A DNA stretch of 64,000 nucleotides from an uncultured Bacilli bacterium (GTDB taxonomy: Bacteria > Bacillota_I > Bacilli_A > RF39 > UBA660): positions 62,001-126,000 of the forward strand of contig CAKOOM010000001.1 in assembly GCA_934098395.1 (NCBI GenBank), in the 5' to 3' direction. Made by a program: the position numbers and the translations under genes. Position 1 is the first letter of the stretch, and every line of letters starts with the position of its first letter. Below are positions 7,043-17,460 of the stretch, piece by piece. The notes under the pieces are model-generated. The model was not told the origin of the DNA and did no database searches. It saw nothing but the letters and a program-made list of their open reading frames with translations.

Positions 7043-7942
7043 ATGTCAAAGTGGGACAAAGAATACATTAAGTTATGCAAAAAAATATTGAATGAGGGTA
7101 AAAGAGTACAGAATAGAACTGGAATAGATACAATAAAGATTCCGGGTTATTCTTTTGAGTTCGATTTATCAGAGGAATTTCCTGCACTTACTACGAAGCA
7201 ATTATTTTTTAGACAAGCAATATTAGAAATGCTATGGATATATCAAGTTCAATCTAATGATGTTAGATGGCTTCAAGAAAGAAATGTTCATATATGGGAT
7301 GAATGGGAAATACAAGAAGATGGAAAATGGTATGCTAATCAAAATGTTTTAGAAGATGGCAAAATGGTAAAAAAAGATATTGTAAAAGATTTTGGCGTTG
7401 AATGGGCGCATACGATTGGAACAGCATATGGTTGGATAAATAATAAATTTCAAAATACACAAAGATTAATTAATACATTAAAAAATAATCCAAATGATAG
7501 AAGAATGCTTATGACATTATGGCAAGATGATTATATAGATACTGCGGTGTTGCCATCTTGCGTTTGGAGTAGTGAATGGGATGTTACTGATGGGAAACTT
7601 AATTGTTGGGTTCATCAAAGAAGCTGCGATGTTCCACTTGGATTGCCATTTAATGTTACACAATATGCTACATTATTATGTTTATTAGCACATTGTACTG
7701 GATTAAAACCAGGTAAGATGTTTTGGTCAATTAAAGATGCACATATATATGTAAATCAGGTAGACGGTATTAAAGAACAAATTAATAGATTTGATACTTT
7801 AGAAGATTTACCAGCTCCAGAGTTGTGGATTAATCCTGATGTAAAAGATTTCTTTGAATTTGACAATTCTAAAGATTGTAAAGATATAAAGGTTACAAAA
7901 TATCAGCATCATGGAAAGATTAGTTTTCCTTTGGCACAATAA
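7043..7942 (+). CDS. thyA: thymidylate synthase (folate-dependent, ThyA)
   Basis: ThyA methylates dUMP to dTMP using methylene-tetrahydrofolate and releases dihydrofolate. The 299-residue protein has RVQNRTGIDT near the N terminus, the catalytic cysteine C173 in LPSCVWSS, and the nucleotide site QRSCDVPLGLPFN. Residues about 90-118 form an insertion relative to the short E. coli type. The usual PCH around the cysteine is SCV here; I recall this variant from other Firmicutes but cannot check it. It pairs with folA, 14 bases downstream, which recycles the dihydrofolate. Confidence 0.95.
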   Translation: MSKWDKEYIKLCKKILNEGKRVQNRTGIDTIKIPGYSFEFDLSEEFPALTTKQLFFRQAILEMLWIYQVQSNDVRWLQERNVHIWDEWEIQEDGKWYANQNVLEDGKMVKKDIVKDFGVEWAHTIGTAYGWINNKFQNTQRLINTLKNNPNDRRMLMTLWQDDYIDTAVLPSCVWSSEWDVTDGKLNCWVHQRSCDVPLGLPFNVTQYATLLCLLAHCTGLKPGKMFWSIKDAHIYVNQVDGIKEQINRFDTLEDLPAPELWINPDVKDFFEFDNSKDCKDIKVTKYQHHGKISFPLAQ

Positions 7943-7956
7943 AGAGGTGATATATA

Positions 7957-8433
7957 ATGATTAGTATGATAAGTTCGATGGGGAAGAATAGAGAACTTGG
8001 TAGGAAAAATGATTTAATTTGGCATATTCCTAAAGATATGAAATTTTTTAAGAATACAACGATGGGTCATACGGTTGTTATGGGAAAAAATACATACAAT
8101 TCTTTGCCAGGTGATTTACCCGGAAGAAAAATGATTGTTTTATCTACAAGTGCTGTTTTGAATAATGTAGAGGTAGTTCGTGATAAAAAAGAAATTCTTG
8201 ATAGATATTTAGATACTGAAGAAGAGATATTTATTATAGGCGGTGCTTCGGTGTATGAACAGTTTATTGATTATGCAGATAGTCTTTATATTACTTTGAT
8301 TGATGCTAGCTGTGATGATGCGGATACTTTTTTCCCAAAATTTAATATAAATGAGTGGAATGAAGAAATTATCGATACTGGAATGTATAACGATATTAGT
8401 TTTAAAATGTGTAAATATGAGAGAAAAAAATGA
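7957..8433 (+). CDS. folA: dihydrofolate reductase
   Basis: Reduces dihydrofolate to tetrahydrofolate with NADPH; target of trimethoprim. The 158-residue protein shows the N-terminal strand MISMISSMGKNRELG, the WHIPKDMKFFK active-site helix (an Asp in this helix acts in catalysis), GHTVVMGKNTYNSL and the IIGGASVYEQF motif. AGAGGTGA precedes the ATG. It forms an operon with thyA and ends within a terminator whose left arm lies in its last codons. Confidence 0.95.
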   Translation: MISMISSMGKNRELGRKNDLIWHIPKDMKFFKNTTMGHTVVMGKNTYNSLPGDLPGRKMIVLSTSAVLNNVEVVRDKKEILDRYLDTEEEIFIIGGASVYEQFIDYADSLYITLIDASCDDADTFFPKFNINEWNEEIIDTGMYNDISFKMCKYERKK

Positions 8434-8452
8434 TAAAATTCTCTCATTTTTT
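8417..8452 (+). terminator. terminator overlapping the end of folA
   Basis: ATGAGAG (8417-8423) pairs with CTCTCAT (8441-8447) around a loop holding the stop codon; six Ts follow. Confidence 0.6.
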
Positions 8453-8502
8453 GTTAATGAGAAAAATGTTGGTAAAAAAAATATAAAAAACAAATTATTT
8501 CG

Positions 8503-8531
8503 TTGACTTTTTACAGTTATGGTGTTAACAT
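8503..8531 (+). promoter_or_regulatory. promoter of rpoBC
   Basis: TTGACT, 17-base spacer, TGTTAACAT (extended -10 TAACAT), about 70 bases before the rpoB start. Confidence 0.65.
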
Positions 8532-8599
8532 TATATATTGGAAACGCATCTTTTTGGCGTGGAATTCTTTAAAAATTTAGGTATTGGGGTGAAAAGTTA

Positions 8600-11500
8600 A
8601 TGGCTTATAAATTAAAGCAAAGTGGCGATTATAGGAAGAGAAGAAACTTTTCTATGATCAAGAATTCATTGGAACTTGATAATTTGTTACAAATTCAAAA
8701 AGAATCATATCAATGGTTCGTTACTGAAGGGGTTAAAGAGGTACTTGAAGACTTTTCTCCAGTTGAAAGTTTTTCTGGAAGTTTATCTTTAGAGTTTAGT
8801 GATTATGTGTTTGATACACCAAGATATTCAATCAAAGAATGTAAAGATAGACAAATTACATATGCAGCTCCTCTTAAAGTTCAAACAAGATTGTTTAATA
8901 ATGAGACTGGCGAGGTAAAAGAACAGGAAATTTTCTTGGGAGATATGCCTTTAATGACTGATAGTGGTACATTTATTATTAATGGTGCGGAGAGAGTTGT
9001 TGTATCACAATTAGTTAGATCTCCAAGTGTTTATTTCTCTAGAGAAGTAGATAAGAATGGTAAACCAGTGTTTGCTTCTAAAGTTATTCCTACTCGTGGA
9101 ACATGGCTTGAATATGAAACAGATGCAAAAGATGTTCTTTATGTAAGAATTGATAGAACTAGAAAGGTTCCTCTTACTACATTACTTAGAGCGTTTGGTT
9201 TATCGAGCGATAAGGATATTTTAGACTTATTTGATAATAATGAGTATTTAAAGAATACTATTGAAAGAGATTCTACTAAAAATACTGATGAGGCTTTAAT
9301 AGAGATTTATGAAAAATTAAGACCAGGTGAACCTACAACTTTAGATAGTTCAAAGAATCAGTTAATTACTAGATTTTTTGATAATTTTCGTTATGACTTA
9401 GCTAAAGTTGGTAGATATAAATTTAATCAAAGATTAGATATTAAAGATAGATTAGTTGGTAAAGTATTAGCTCAAGATATAGTAGTTGATGGAGAAGTTA
9501 AATTTAGTGACGGTACATTACTTACTAAAGAAGTTGTATTAGAATTAGATAAGTATTTAAAAGATGGTTATGGAATGGTAGATGCTACTATTAATACTGA
9601 TTTAAATGATCAAGGAAGAATTCAAGTATTATATGTTTATTCTCCATTAAATCCAAAGAAAAAAGTAAAAGTTATTGGTAATGACCAAAGTATTGATGTT
9701 AAGACATTAACAATTTCTGATTTTTATGCTTCTGTATCATATTATTTAAATTTAATGGATGGTATAGGTCATGATGATGAAATTGATCACTTAGGTAATA
9801 GAAGAATTAGACAAGTTGGAGAACTTTTACAAAATCAATTTAAAATAGGGTTTAGTAGAATGGAGAGGGTTATTCGTGAAAGAATGACTACTCAAGATAT
9901 GGAAACTGTAACTCCAAAAACATTAATTAATATTAGACCAGTTACAGCTGTTATTAAAGAGTTTTTTGGTAGTAGCCAATTGTCACAATTTATGGACCAA
10001 GTTAATCCAATTGCTGAGCTTACTCATAAGAGAAGATTATCAGCATTAGGACCTGGTGGATTATCTAGGGATAGAGCTGGTGTTGAAGTTCGTGACGTTA
10101 ATGCTTCTCACTATGGACGTATATGTCCTATTGAGTCTCCTGAAGGACAAAATATTGGATTAATTACTTCTTTAGCAAGTTATGCTAAAGTAAATGAATA
10201 TGGATTTATTATGACTCCATATCGTAAAGTTGAAAATAAAAAATTGACTGATCAAGTAGACTATTTGACAGCTACTGAAGAACAAGATTTCTATATTTCA
10301 CAAGCAACAGTTAATGTAAGTGATGATGGAGTTATTCTTGATAGCACTGTTGCTGGTAGATGTAATGGTGAGAATGTTATAATTCCTGCTGAAAAAGTAG
10401 ATTATATTGATGTATCACCTCAACAAGTAGTATCTATTACTACAAGTTTGATTCCATTCTTGGAACATGATGATGCTACTCGTGCACTAATGGGTGCTAA
10501 TATGCAACGTCAAGCATTACCACTTTTAACAACTGAAGCTCCATTTATAGGTACTGGTGTTGAATATGTGGCTGCTAGAGATAGTGGTGCTGTGGTGGTA
10601 GCAAAGGCTGATGGTATTGCAAGTTATGTTGATGCTAAGAAAATAGTTGTTAAAAATGCTAAAGGTGAGGATGTATATTATCTTACAACATTTGAAAGAT
10701 CTAACCAAGGTGAAACTGCTAATCAAGTTCCTATAGTTAGAGCTGGAGATAAGATTAAACGTGGACAAATTATAGCTGATGGTCCAAGTACTGATAAAGG
10801 TGAACTTGCACTTGGTAAAAACGTTGTAGTTGCTTTCATGACATTTAATGGTTATAATTTCGAAGATGCTGTTATTATGAATGAAAGACTTGTTAAAGAT
10901 GACGTTTATACATCATTACATATTGAAGATTATGAAATACAATGTAGAGATACTAAGTTAGGGCCTGAAGAAATTACTAGAGATATTCCTAATGTTTCTG
11001 AAGAGTCTAGAAAGAACCTAGATGAAAATGGTATTATAAGAATTGGTACTGAGGTTAAAGAAGGTGATATTCTTGTTGGTAAAGTAACACCAAAAGGCAT
11101 GGCTGATTTAACTAGTGAAGAAAAATTATTACATGCTATTTTCGGAGAAAAAACGAGAGAAGTTAGAAATTCTTCTTTAGTTGTTCCACATGGTGGTGAT
11201 GGTATAGTACATGATGTTAAGGTTTATACTAAAGCTGATAATGATGAGATGCCAAGTGGAGTAAGTAAAGTTGTTAGAGTTTATATAATTCAAAAGAGAA
11301 AGATTCAAGTTGGAGATAAGATGTCTGGCCGTCATGGTAATAAGGGTGTTATTTCACTTATTCTTCCACAAGAAGATATGCCATATCTACCAGATGGTAC
11401 TCCAGTAGATATTATGTTAAATCCACAAGGTGTTCCTTCTCGTATGAATATAGGACAGATTTTGGAATTACATTTAGGTATGGCTGCTAAAAGACTTGGT

Positions 11501-12223
11501 GTACATGTAGCAACTCCAGTATTAGATGGTGCTAAACAAGATGATATAGCTAAAATGATGGCAGAAGCTGGAATGGATCCAGACGGAAAGACTGTTTTAT
11601 ATGATGGTAGAACTGGTGAACCTTTTGATAATCGTATTAATGTTGGTGTAATGTATATGATTAAATTGCATCACATGGTTGATGATAAGTTACATGCTAG
11701 AGCAACGGGACCATATTCACTTGTTACTCAACAACCACTAGGTGGTAAAGCACAATTTGGTGGACAGAGATTTGGTGAAATGGAAGTTTGGGCTCTAGAA
11801 GCATATGGGGCAAGTCATGTTCTTCAAGAAATTCTTACTTATAAATCTGATGATGTAATAGGTAGAGTAAAGGTTTATGAGTCAATCGTTAAAGGTCAAT
11901 CATTACCTGATCCTAGTATTCCTGAATCATTTAGAGTTTTACTTAAAGAATTCCAAGCATTAGGATTAAATATTTCTGTTATAAATAATGATGACGAAGA
12001 AGTTAGTATTCGTGAACTTGAAAAAGATGAAGAAGATGAAATGCCAATATCTGAGGAAGTTCATAAGCCAGAATTGTTTGCAGATGCTTTGGAAGATGAT
12101 TACAGCGATGAATCTGATTTTGGCGAAGAAGATGACTTAGATGATGATATTGATTTACCTGACGAGTATGGAGATGGTATTGATACCTTTGAAGGTGAAA
12201 ATTTAGAGGGAGGTGACTTCTAA
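8600..12223 (+). CDS. rpoB: DNA-directed RNA polymerase subunit beta
   Basis: Second-largest RNA polymerase subunit. The 1207-residue protein contains the rifampicin pocket (FFGSSQLSQFMDQ, THKRRLSALGPGG), the PIESPEGQNIGLI motif, GYNFEDAVIMNERL, and KMSGRHGNKGV near the catalytic site. The end (about 1130-1207) is an acidic tail rich in Asp and Glu, beyond the conserved region. Gln and Asp in the rifampicin pocket are the wild-type residues. The stop overlaps the rpoC start (TAATG), so the two are translated from one message. Confidence 0.98.
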   Translation: MAYKLKQSGDYRKRRNFSMIKNSLELDNLLQIQKESYQWFVTEGVKEVLEDFSPVESFSGSLSLEFSDYVFDTPRYSIKECKDRQITYAAPLKVQTRLFNNETGEVKEQEIFLGDMPLMTDSGTFIINGAERVVVSQLVRSPSVYFSREVDKNGKPVFASKVIPTRGTWLEYETDAKDVLYVRIDRTRKVPLTTLLRAFGLSSDKDILDLFDNNEYLKNTIERDSTKNTDEALIEIYEKLRPGEPTTLDSSKNQLITRFFDNFRYDLAKVGRYKFNQRLDIKDRLVGKVLAQDIVVDGEVKFSDGTLLTKEVVLELDKYLKDGYGMVDATINTDLNDQGRIQVLYVYSPLNPKKKVKVIGNDQSIDVKTLTISDFYASVSYYLNLMDGIGHDDEIDHLGNRRIRQVGELLQNQFKIGFSRMERVIRERMTTQDMETVTPKTLINIRPVTAVIKEFFGSSQLSQFMDQVNPIAELTHKRRLSALGPGGLSRDRAGVEVRDVNASHYGRICPIESPEGQNIGLITSLASYAKVNEYGFIMTPYRKVENKKLTDQVDYLTATEEQDFYISQATVNVSDDGVILDSTVAGRCNGENVIIPAEKVDYIDVSPQQVVSITTSLIPFLEHDDATRALMGANMQRQALPLLTTEAPFIGTGVEYVAARDSGAVVVAKADGIASYVDAKKIVVKNAKGEDVYYLTTFERSNQGETANQVPIVRAGDKIKRGQIIADGPSTDKGELALGKNVVVAFMTFNGYNFEDAVIMNERLVKDDVYTSLHIEDYEIQCRDTKLGPEEITRDIPNVSEESRKNLDENGIIRIGTEVKEGDILVGKVTPKGMADLTSEEKLLHAIFGEKTREVRNSSLVVPHGGDGIVHDVKVYTKADNDEMPSGVSKVVRVYIIQKRKIQVGDKMSGRHGNKGVISLILPQEDMPYLPDGTPVDIMLNPQGVPSRMNIGQILELHLGMAAKRLGVHVATPVLDGAKQDDIAKMMAEAGMDPDGKTVLYDGRTGEPFDNRINVGVMYMIKLHHMVDDKLHARATGPYSLVTQQPLGGKAQFGGQRFGEMEVWALEAYGASHVLQEILTYKSDDVIGRVKVYESIVKGQSLPDPSIPESFRVLLKEFQALGLNISVINNDDEEVSIRELEKDEEDEMPISEEVHKPELFADALEDDYSDESDFGEEDDLDDDIDLPDEYGDGIDTFEGENLEGGDF

Positions 12224-15200
12224 TGTTAGAGGCTAATAAATTTAAGGCTTTAAAAATTGGAATTGCATCACCTGATGATATTAGAGCATGGAGTTATGGT
12301 GAAGTTTTAAAACCAGAAACTATTAATTATAGAACATTAAAACCAGAAAGAGATGGACTTTTCTGTGAAAAGATTTTTGGACCTACGAGAGATTATGAGT
12401 GTAGTTGTGGTAAATATAAGAGATTAAGATACAAAAATATTGTATGTGATAGATGTGGTGTTGAAGTTACTAAGTCTAAAGTTCGTAGAGAAAGAATGGG
12501 ACATATAGAATTAGCTACACCTGTTAGTCATATATGGTTTGTTAAAGGAATTCCTTCATACATTGGATTATGTTTGGATATGTCTCCAAGAGACTTGGAA
12601 GAAGTTATTTACTTTGTTTCTTATGTTGTTTTAGATCCAGGTGCTACTACATTAATAAAGAAACAAACTTTATCTGATAAAGAGTATAGAGCATACTATG
12701 AAAAGTATGGAAATACTTTTAGAGTAGGTATGGGTGCTGAAGCAATTAAAGAATTGTTAAGTGAAGTAGATGTTCAAAAGGAAATTGAAGAACTTCAAAA
12801 AGAATTAGAGGGAGCAACTGGTCAAAAGAAAATTAGGTTAGTTAAGAGATTAGATGTTTTAGATTCATTTGCAAAATCTGGTAACAAGCCAGAATGGATG
12901 ATTCTTGAAGCATTACCAGTTATTCCACCAGAACTTAGACCAATGATTCAACTTGATGGTGGTAGATTTGCTACATCTGATTTGAATGATTTATATCGTA
13001 GAGTTATTAATAGAAATAATCGTTTAAAGAAGTTAGTAGAATTAAATGCTCCTTCAATAATTATTCAAAATGAAAAGAGAATGCTTCAAGAGGCAGTTGA
13101 CTCATTATTCGATAATGGTCGTAGGGGAAGAAGCGTAACTGGTGCTGGTAATAGAGCACTTAAGTCTTTGTCAAGTATGTTGAAAGGTAAACAAGGAAGA
13201 TTTAGACAAAACTTACTTGGTAAACGTGTTGACTATTCAGGACGTTCAGTAATTGTTGTTGGACCAGATTTAAAAATGTATCAATGTGGTATTCCAAAAG
13301 AGATGGCACTTGAATTATTTAAGCCACATGTTATTAATGGTTTAGTTAATAAAGAAATAGCTAATAATATTAAATCAGCTAAAAAAATGATAGATACAAG
13401 AGATCCGAAGGTATGGGATGTTGTTGAAGAGATAATTAAAGAACATCCAGTAATGTTAAACCGTGCGCCTACGTTACATAGATTAGGTATTCAAGCGTTT
13501 GAACCAAAACTTGTTTCTGGAAAAGCAATTAGATTACATCCACTTGTTACTACAGCATTTAATGCAGACTTTGATGGTGACCAGATGGCAGTTCACGTAC
13601 CTTTATCTGAAGAAGCAAAGGCTGAGGCTAGAATTCTTATGTTAGGTGCAAATAACATTTTATCACCAAAAGATGGAAAGCCTATTGTAACTCCTAGCCA
13701 GGACATGGTATTAGGTAACTATTATATAACAATGGAAAAACCAGGGCATGAAGGTGAAGGAAGAATATTTAAAAATTCAAATGAAGCTTTAATGGCATAT
13801 AATCGTCGTGAAGTTGATTTACATACGAGAATAGTTGTTCCTGTTAATTCATTTAAACATAAAGTATTCTTGGATTCTCATAAAGATCAATACTTAGTAA
13901 CAACTGTTGGTAAATTAATATTTAATGAAATTTTACCAGATTCATTCCCATATATTAATGAACCTAGTGATGAAAATATTGAAAAATACACACCTAATAA
14001 GTACTTTATAGCTCCAGGAGAAAATATACCTGAAAAAATTAAAGAAATTCCTAAAGCTGCTGCATTTAAGAAAGGCACTTTAGAAAAAATAATAGCTCAA
14101 ATGTTTAAAAAATATAAAACTACTGAGACTTCAATAATGTTAGATAAATTAAAAGATTTAGGATTTAAATATTCTACATATGCTGGAATTACAATATCAG
14201 CAGCAGATGTTATTACTAGTAAGAATAAAGATAAGATAATTGAAGAATCTGAAGCTGAAGTTAAAAAGGTTAATAAACAATATCAAAGAGGTTTAATTAC
14301 TGATAAAGAAAGATTTGATTTAGTTATTGGTATTTGGGATAAAGCTAAGAAAGATATTGAGAAAGAACTTGAAGCGTATGCTAAGAGTGATGAATATGAA
14401 GATAACCCTATATTTATAATGATGAATTCTAAAGCCCGTGGTTCAATTTCTAACTTTGTTCAGTTAGCAGGTATGCGTGGTACAATGGCTAAGCCAAATG
14501 GTGAACCAGTAGAAATTCCGATTAAGTCTTCATTTAGAGATGGACTTTCAGTTTCTGAATTCTTCTTATCAACACATGGTGCTAGAAAAGGTAGTGCTGA
14601 TACAGCTTTAAAAACAGCGGATTCTGGATATATGACTAGAAGACTTGTTGATGTAGCCCAAGATTTAATTGTTAGAGAAGAAGATTGTGGTACTACTCAA
14701 GGCGTTATGGTATCTGCATTTAAGGATGAAAAAGATGGTATTATTGAGCCATTGTATGATAGAATTTTAGGAAGATATACAAACAAGAAAGTTGTAGATC
14801 CTACGACTAAAGAAGTTATTATTGATAAAAATGAACTTATTACTGAAAATATCGCAGACAAAATTATTAGTGCAGGTATTGAAGAAGTAGAAATTAGAAC
14901 AGTACTTACTTGTAGAACCGACCATGGTGTATGTTGTAAATGTTATGGTAGAAACTTAGCTACAGGTAATATAGTAGAAATAGGTGAAGCTGTTGGTACA
15001 ATGGGTGCTCAATCTATTGGTGAACCAGGTACGCAGTTAACCATGAGAACTTTCCATACTGGTGGTGTAGCTGGTGGAGAAGATATTACACAAGGTTTAC
15101 CTCGTGTTGAAGAATTATTTGAAGCTAGAAGTCCTAAAGGAAAAGCTACTATTGCTGAAATTGACGGTACTGTATCTAAGATCGAAGATCAAAAAGGTAG

Positions 15201-15858
15201 AACTAAAATATATATTAAGAATGCAAATGAAATTAGAGAACATTTAACAGCTTATGGTGCTAAATTAAGAGTCGAAAAAGGTGATAAAGTTTCAGCTGGT
15301 GATAGATTGACTGAAGGTAATATTAGTCCTAAAGAATTGTTAATGGTAACTGATCCAAATACTGTTCAACAATATATATTAAAAGAAGTTCAAAAAGTAT
15401 ATCGTTCTCAAGGTGTTGATATTAATGATAAACACGTAGAACTTATTGCTAGAAGAATGATTTCACAAATTAGAATTATTGACTCTGGAGATACTAATTT
15501 CTTACCAAGTACTGTTGTATCAATTAATAAGTTTGCGCAAGGTAATAAAGATGTTATTTTACAAGGTAAAAAGCCAGCAATTGGTCAACCTATACTATTA
15601 GGTATTACTAAATCTTCATTACAAACTGATTCATTCCTTGCTTCAGCTTCATTCCAAGAAACTACTAGAATTCTTACTGAGGCTGCAGTTAAAGGTAAAG
15701 TTGATAATTTACATGGACTTAAAGAAAATGTTATTATTGGTAAACTTATTCCAGCTGGTACTGGTGCTAAAGAATATATGGATATTGGTTATACATTGGA
15801 AAAAGAATTTTTCGATGATGAACCATCAGAAGTATTAGAAGATAAATTTTTAGATTAA
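12223..15858 (+). CDS. rpoC: DNA-directed RNA polymerase subunit beta'
   Basis: Largest subunit, with the catalytic magnesium loop NADFDGDQMAVH. The 1211-residue protein has the N-terminal zinc site (CSCGKYKRLRY...CDRCG), the zipper and clamp regions, RAPTLHRLGIQAFEP, and the second zinc site near the end of the trigger-loop region (CRTDHGVCCKCYG). GAVGTMGAQSIGEPGTQLT follows, as expected. The length is that of a Firmicutes beta'. GGAGGTGAC sits just before the ATG inside the end of rpoB. A terminator follows directly. Confidence 0.98.
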   Translation: MLEANKFKALKIGIASPDDIRAWSYGEVLKPETINYRTLKPERDGLFCEKIFGPTRDYECSCGKYKRLRYKNIVCDRCGVEVTKSKVRRERMGHIELATPVSHIWFVKGIPSYIGLCLDMSPRDLEEVIYFVSYVVLDPGATTLIKKQTLSDKEYRAYYEKYGNTFRVGMGAEAIKELLSEVDVQKEIEELQKELEGATGQKKIRLVKRLDVLDSFAKSGNKPEWMILEALPVIPPELRPMIQLDGGRFATSDLNDLYRRVINRNNRLKKLVELNAPSIIIQNEKRMLQEAVDSLFDNGRRGRSVTGAGNRALKSLSSMLKGKQGRFRQNLLGKRVDYSGRSVIVVGPDLKMYQCGIPKEMALELFKPHVINGLVNKEIANNIKSAKKMIDTRDPKVWDVVEEIIKEHPVMLNRAPTLHRLGIQAFEPKLVSGKAIRLHPLVTTAFNADFDGDQMAVHVPLSEEAKAEARILMLGANNILSPKDGKPIVTPSQDMVLGNYYITMEKPGHEGEGRIFKNSNEALMAYNRREVDLHTRIVVPVNSFKHKVFLDSHKDQYLVTTVGKLIFNEILPDSFPYINEPSDENIEKYTPNKYFIAPGENIPEKIKEIPKAAAFKKGTLEKIIAQMFKKYKTTETSIMLDKLKDLGFKYSTYAGITISAADVITSKNKDKIIEESEAEVKKVNKQYQRGLITDKERFDLVIGIWDKAKKDIEKELEAYAKSDEYEDNPIFIMMNSKARGSISNFVQLAGMRGTMAKPNGEPVEIPIKSSFRDGLSVSEFFLSTHGARKGSADTALKTADSGYMTRRLVDVAQDLIVREEDCGTTQGVMVSAFKDEKDGIIEPLYDRILGRYTNKKVVDPTTKEVIIDKNELITENIADKIISAGIEEVEIRTVLTCRTDHGVCCKCYGRNLATGNIVEIGEAVGTMGAQSIGEPGTQLTMRTFHTGGVAGGEDITQGLPRVEELFEARSPKGKATIAEIDGTVSKIEDQKGRTKIYIKNANEIREHLTAYGAKLRVEKGDKVSAGDRLTEGNISPKELLMVTDPNTVQQYILKEVQKVYRSQGVDINDKHVELIARRMISQIRIIDSGDTNFLPSTVVSINKFAQGNKDVILQGKKPAIGQPILLGITKSSLQTDSFLASASFQETTRILTEAAVKGKVDNLHGLKENVIIGKLIPAGTGAKEYMDIGYTLEKEFFDDEPSEVLEDKFLD

Positions 15859-15880
15859 GATCAATTTATTGGTCTTTTTC
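15857..15880 (+). terminator. terminator after rpoC
   Basis: AAGATCAA pairs with TTGGTCTT around a 4-base loop, followed by TTTTTCTTTT. Confidence 0.7.
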
Positions 15881-15888
15881 TTTTGTTG

Positions 15889-15897
15889 TGTTATAAT
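15889..15897 (+). promoter_or_regulatory. extended -10 promoter
   Basis: TGTTATAAT, an extended perfect -10, 19 bases before the start of the coiled-coil gene. It lies inside an upstream in-frame extension of that gene, which supports the later start. Confidence 0.5.
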
Positions 15898-15915
15898 ATT
15901 TACGAGGTGACTGTT

Positions 15916-17460
15916 ATGGGTAATTTTGGTGAAAAAAGTCGATTTGGTGATAGATTAAAGAAAATTAATTTATTTAAACGCAAAAAGTATGATAATGAGC
16001 TTGAAATAGAAGATTCAAATAAAATGTATAATAATTTTATAAAAGTTGTAGCTGCAATACCATTAATGGTGTATGAAAATATTATTGGTGATAATAATGT
16101 CAATGATGTCAATCAAGATAAAAAAAATGTTGATGTTAAAGATGAAAATAATTCTATTTTAAATAATAGAAAAAATAATATGACAAATACGAATAATCAT
16201 AGTGTAGCCAGTAAAAGAAGTAGGGAAGAAAACAGAAAAATTATTAATTCACTTGATGTTTCTTATAATAAAAATAAACAAGATATAATTAAAAAAAATG
16301 TTTTAAATAACTTTAATAAAATAAATAAAGAAACAAAGAACGTTGGAATTGATAATACAAAAGATACATATGATAGAGCAAAAGAACTTGAAAAAAGAAT
16401 TATTAATTTAATAAAAAAAGATCTAATAAAAATGGTTAATGAGTATGAGATATTAGAAAGTGAATTATATTTACTTAGTCAAATTAATGTTGATGATAAA
16501 GTATTATCTGAGTGTAAAAAAAACGTGTTGGAAATAAAAAATATACTATGTAAACTTGATAAATTAAAAAATAAATATGATTATTTAAAAGATAATTATG
16601 ACTTTGAGTATATGCTTGAAATTAATGAGGGAGAACTTGTTGATAATATCATTGAATTAAAAAGTATTGTAGATAATGATGAAATTGCATCTGTTGTTGA
16701 AGATTATAAATTGTTAGATACATATAAATATTTATATTTAAAAATAGATGATCTTCATGGTAGAGTAGAAGATTATGAAAAATATAAGGAACAAAAAGCG
16801 GAAGAATTAAAGAAGAGAGATATTGACTTTGAGAAAGTAAAAGCTAGGGTTTTTGATATTGGTAAAGTTAATTCTTCTTATGAAAGTTTTGTAAAAGAAC
16901 AAAATGATTTTCTTAAGAGTTTGAGTGAAAAAGTTGCTAATATAGATTCACATGAAGAGGTTTATTATAGAATGGTCGGATTTGGTAAACTTTTAGGAAA
17001 TACCTTTAAATATTTAGGATTATTAATGCTTAGTCCATTACGCGGAGTGGTTCCTTCGATAGCTACACAAACAATTATTACTAGAAATGCCATGGGCAAT
17101 TTATATAATAATATTCATTGGGAAGAAAATAGAAAAATGGTTTATGAAGCCATTGATTATTCTTCAGAGATTAGAAATGCTATTAATGATCTTGATAGTA
17201 CAGATAGATTGGTTGATAAAACACTAGATGATATTATTAAATTAAAAATGATTTATAATGATAAATTTAGACGATATCAAGGTGATATTTATGAGTATAA
17301 AGAAGTAATAAGAAAAATTAATGATATGGAAAATAAAATAATTGGAAATAAAATTAAAATTGAATTAATGAAGAAGAAAATGCTTGAAAAGGAACAAATA
17401 AATGCAAAAAAACTTGTATTAGTTAAACAATATAATAATCAGCAAGGAAATAATAATTAA
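15916..17460 (+). CDS. uncharacterised coiled-coil protein
   Basis: I do not recognise this 514-residue protein. The ATG at 15916 has GAGGTGA 5 bases upstream; the longer frame from 15883 would include the promoter and is rejected. The first 40 residues are basic. Residues about 70-150 are Asn/Lys-rich and probably disordered. Residues about 150-350 are charged and strongly helical, with coiled-coil spacing. A hydrophobic stretch near 360-395 (TFKYLGLLMLSPLRG and after) could contact a membrane, and another helical segment follows to the end. It is a single-gene unit between two terminators. A structural or envelope-associated role is possible but not shown. Confidence 0.8.
   Translation: MGNFGEKSRFGDRLKKINLFKRKKYDNELEIEDSNKMYNNFIKVVAAIPLMVYENIIGDNNVNDVNQDKKNVDVKDENNSILNNRKNNMTNTNNHSVASKRSREENRKIINSLDVSYNKNKQDIIKKNVLNNFNKINKETKNVGIDNTKDTYDRAKELEKRIINLIKKDLIKMVNEYEILESELYLLSQINVDDKVLSECKKNVLEIKNILCKLDKLKNKYDYLKDNYDFEYMLEINEGELVDNIIELKSIVDNDEIASVVEDYKLLDTYKYLYLKIDDLHGRVEDYEKYKEQKAEELKKRDIDFEKVKARVFDIGKVNSSYESFVKEQNDFLKSLSEKVANIDSHEEVYYRMVGFGKLLGNTFKYLGLLMLSPLRGVVPSIATQTIITRNAMGNLYNNIHWEENRKMVYEAIDYSSEIRNAINDLDSTDRLVDKTLDDIIKLKMIYNDKFRRYQGDIYEYKEVIRKINDMENKIIGNKIKIELMKKKMLEKEQINAKKLVLVKQYNNQQGNNN

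Noticed and set aside
8431..8433. Mycoplasma-type genetic code (TGA as Trp)
   Set aside because: TGA closes folA and the DUF951 gene at correct lengths, and all Trp codons in recognised proteins are TGG.
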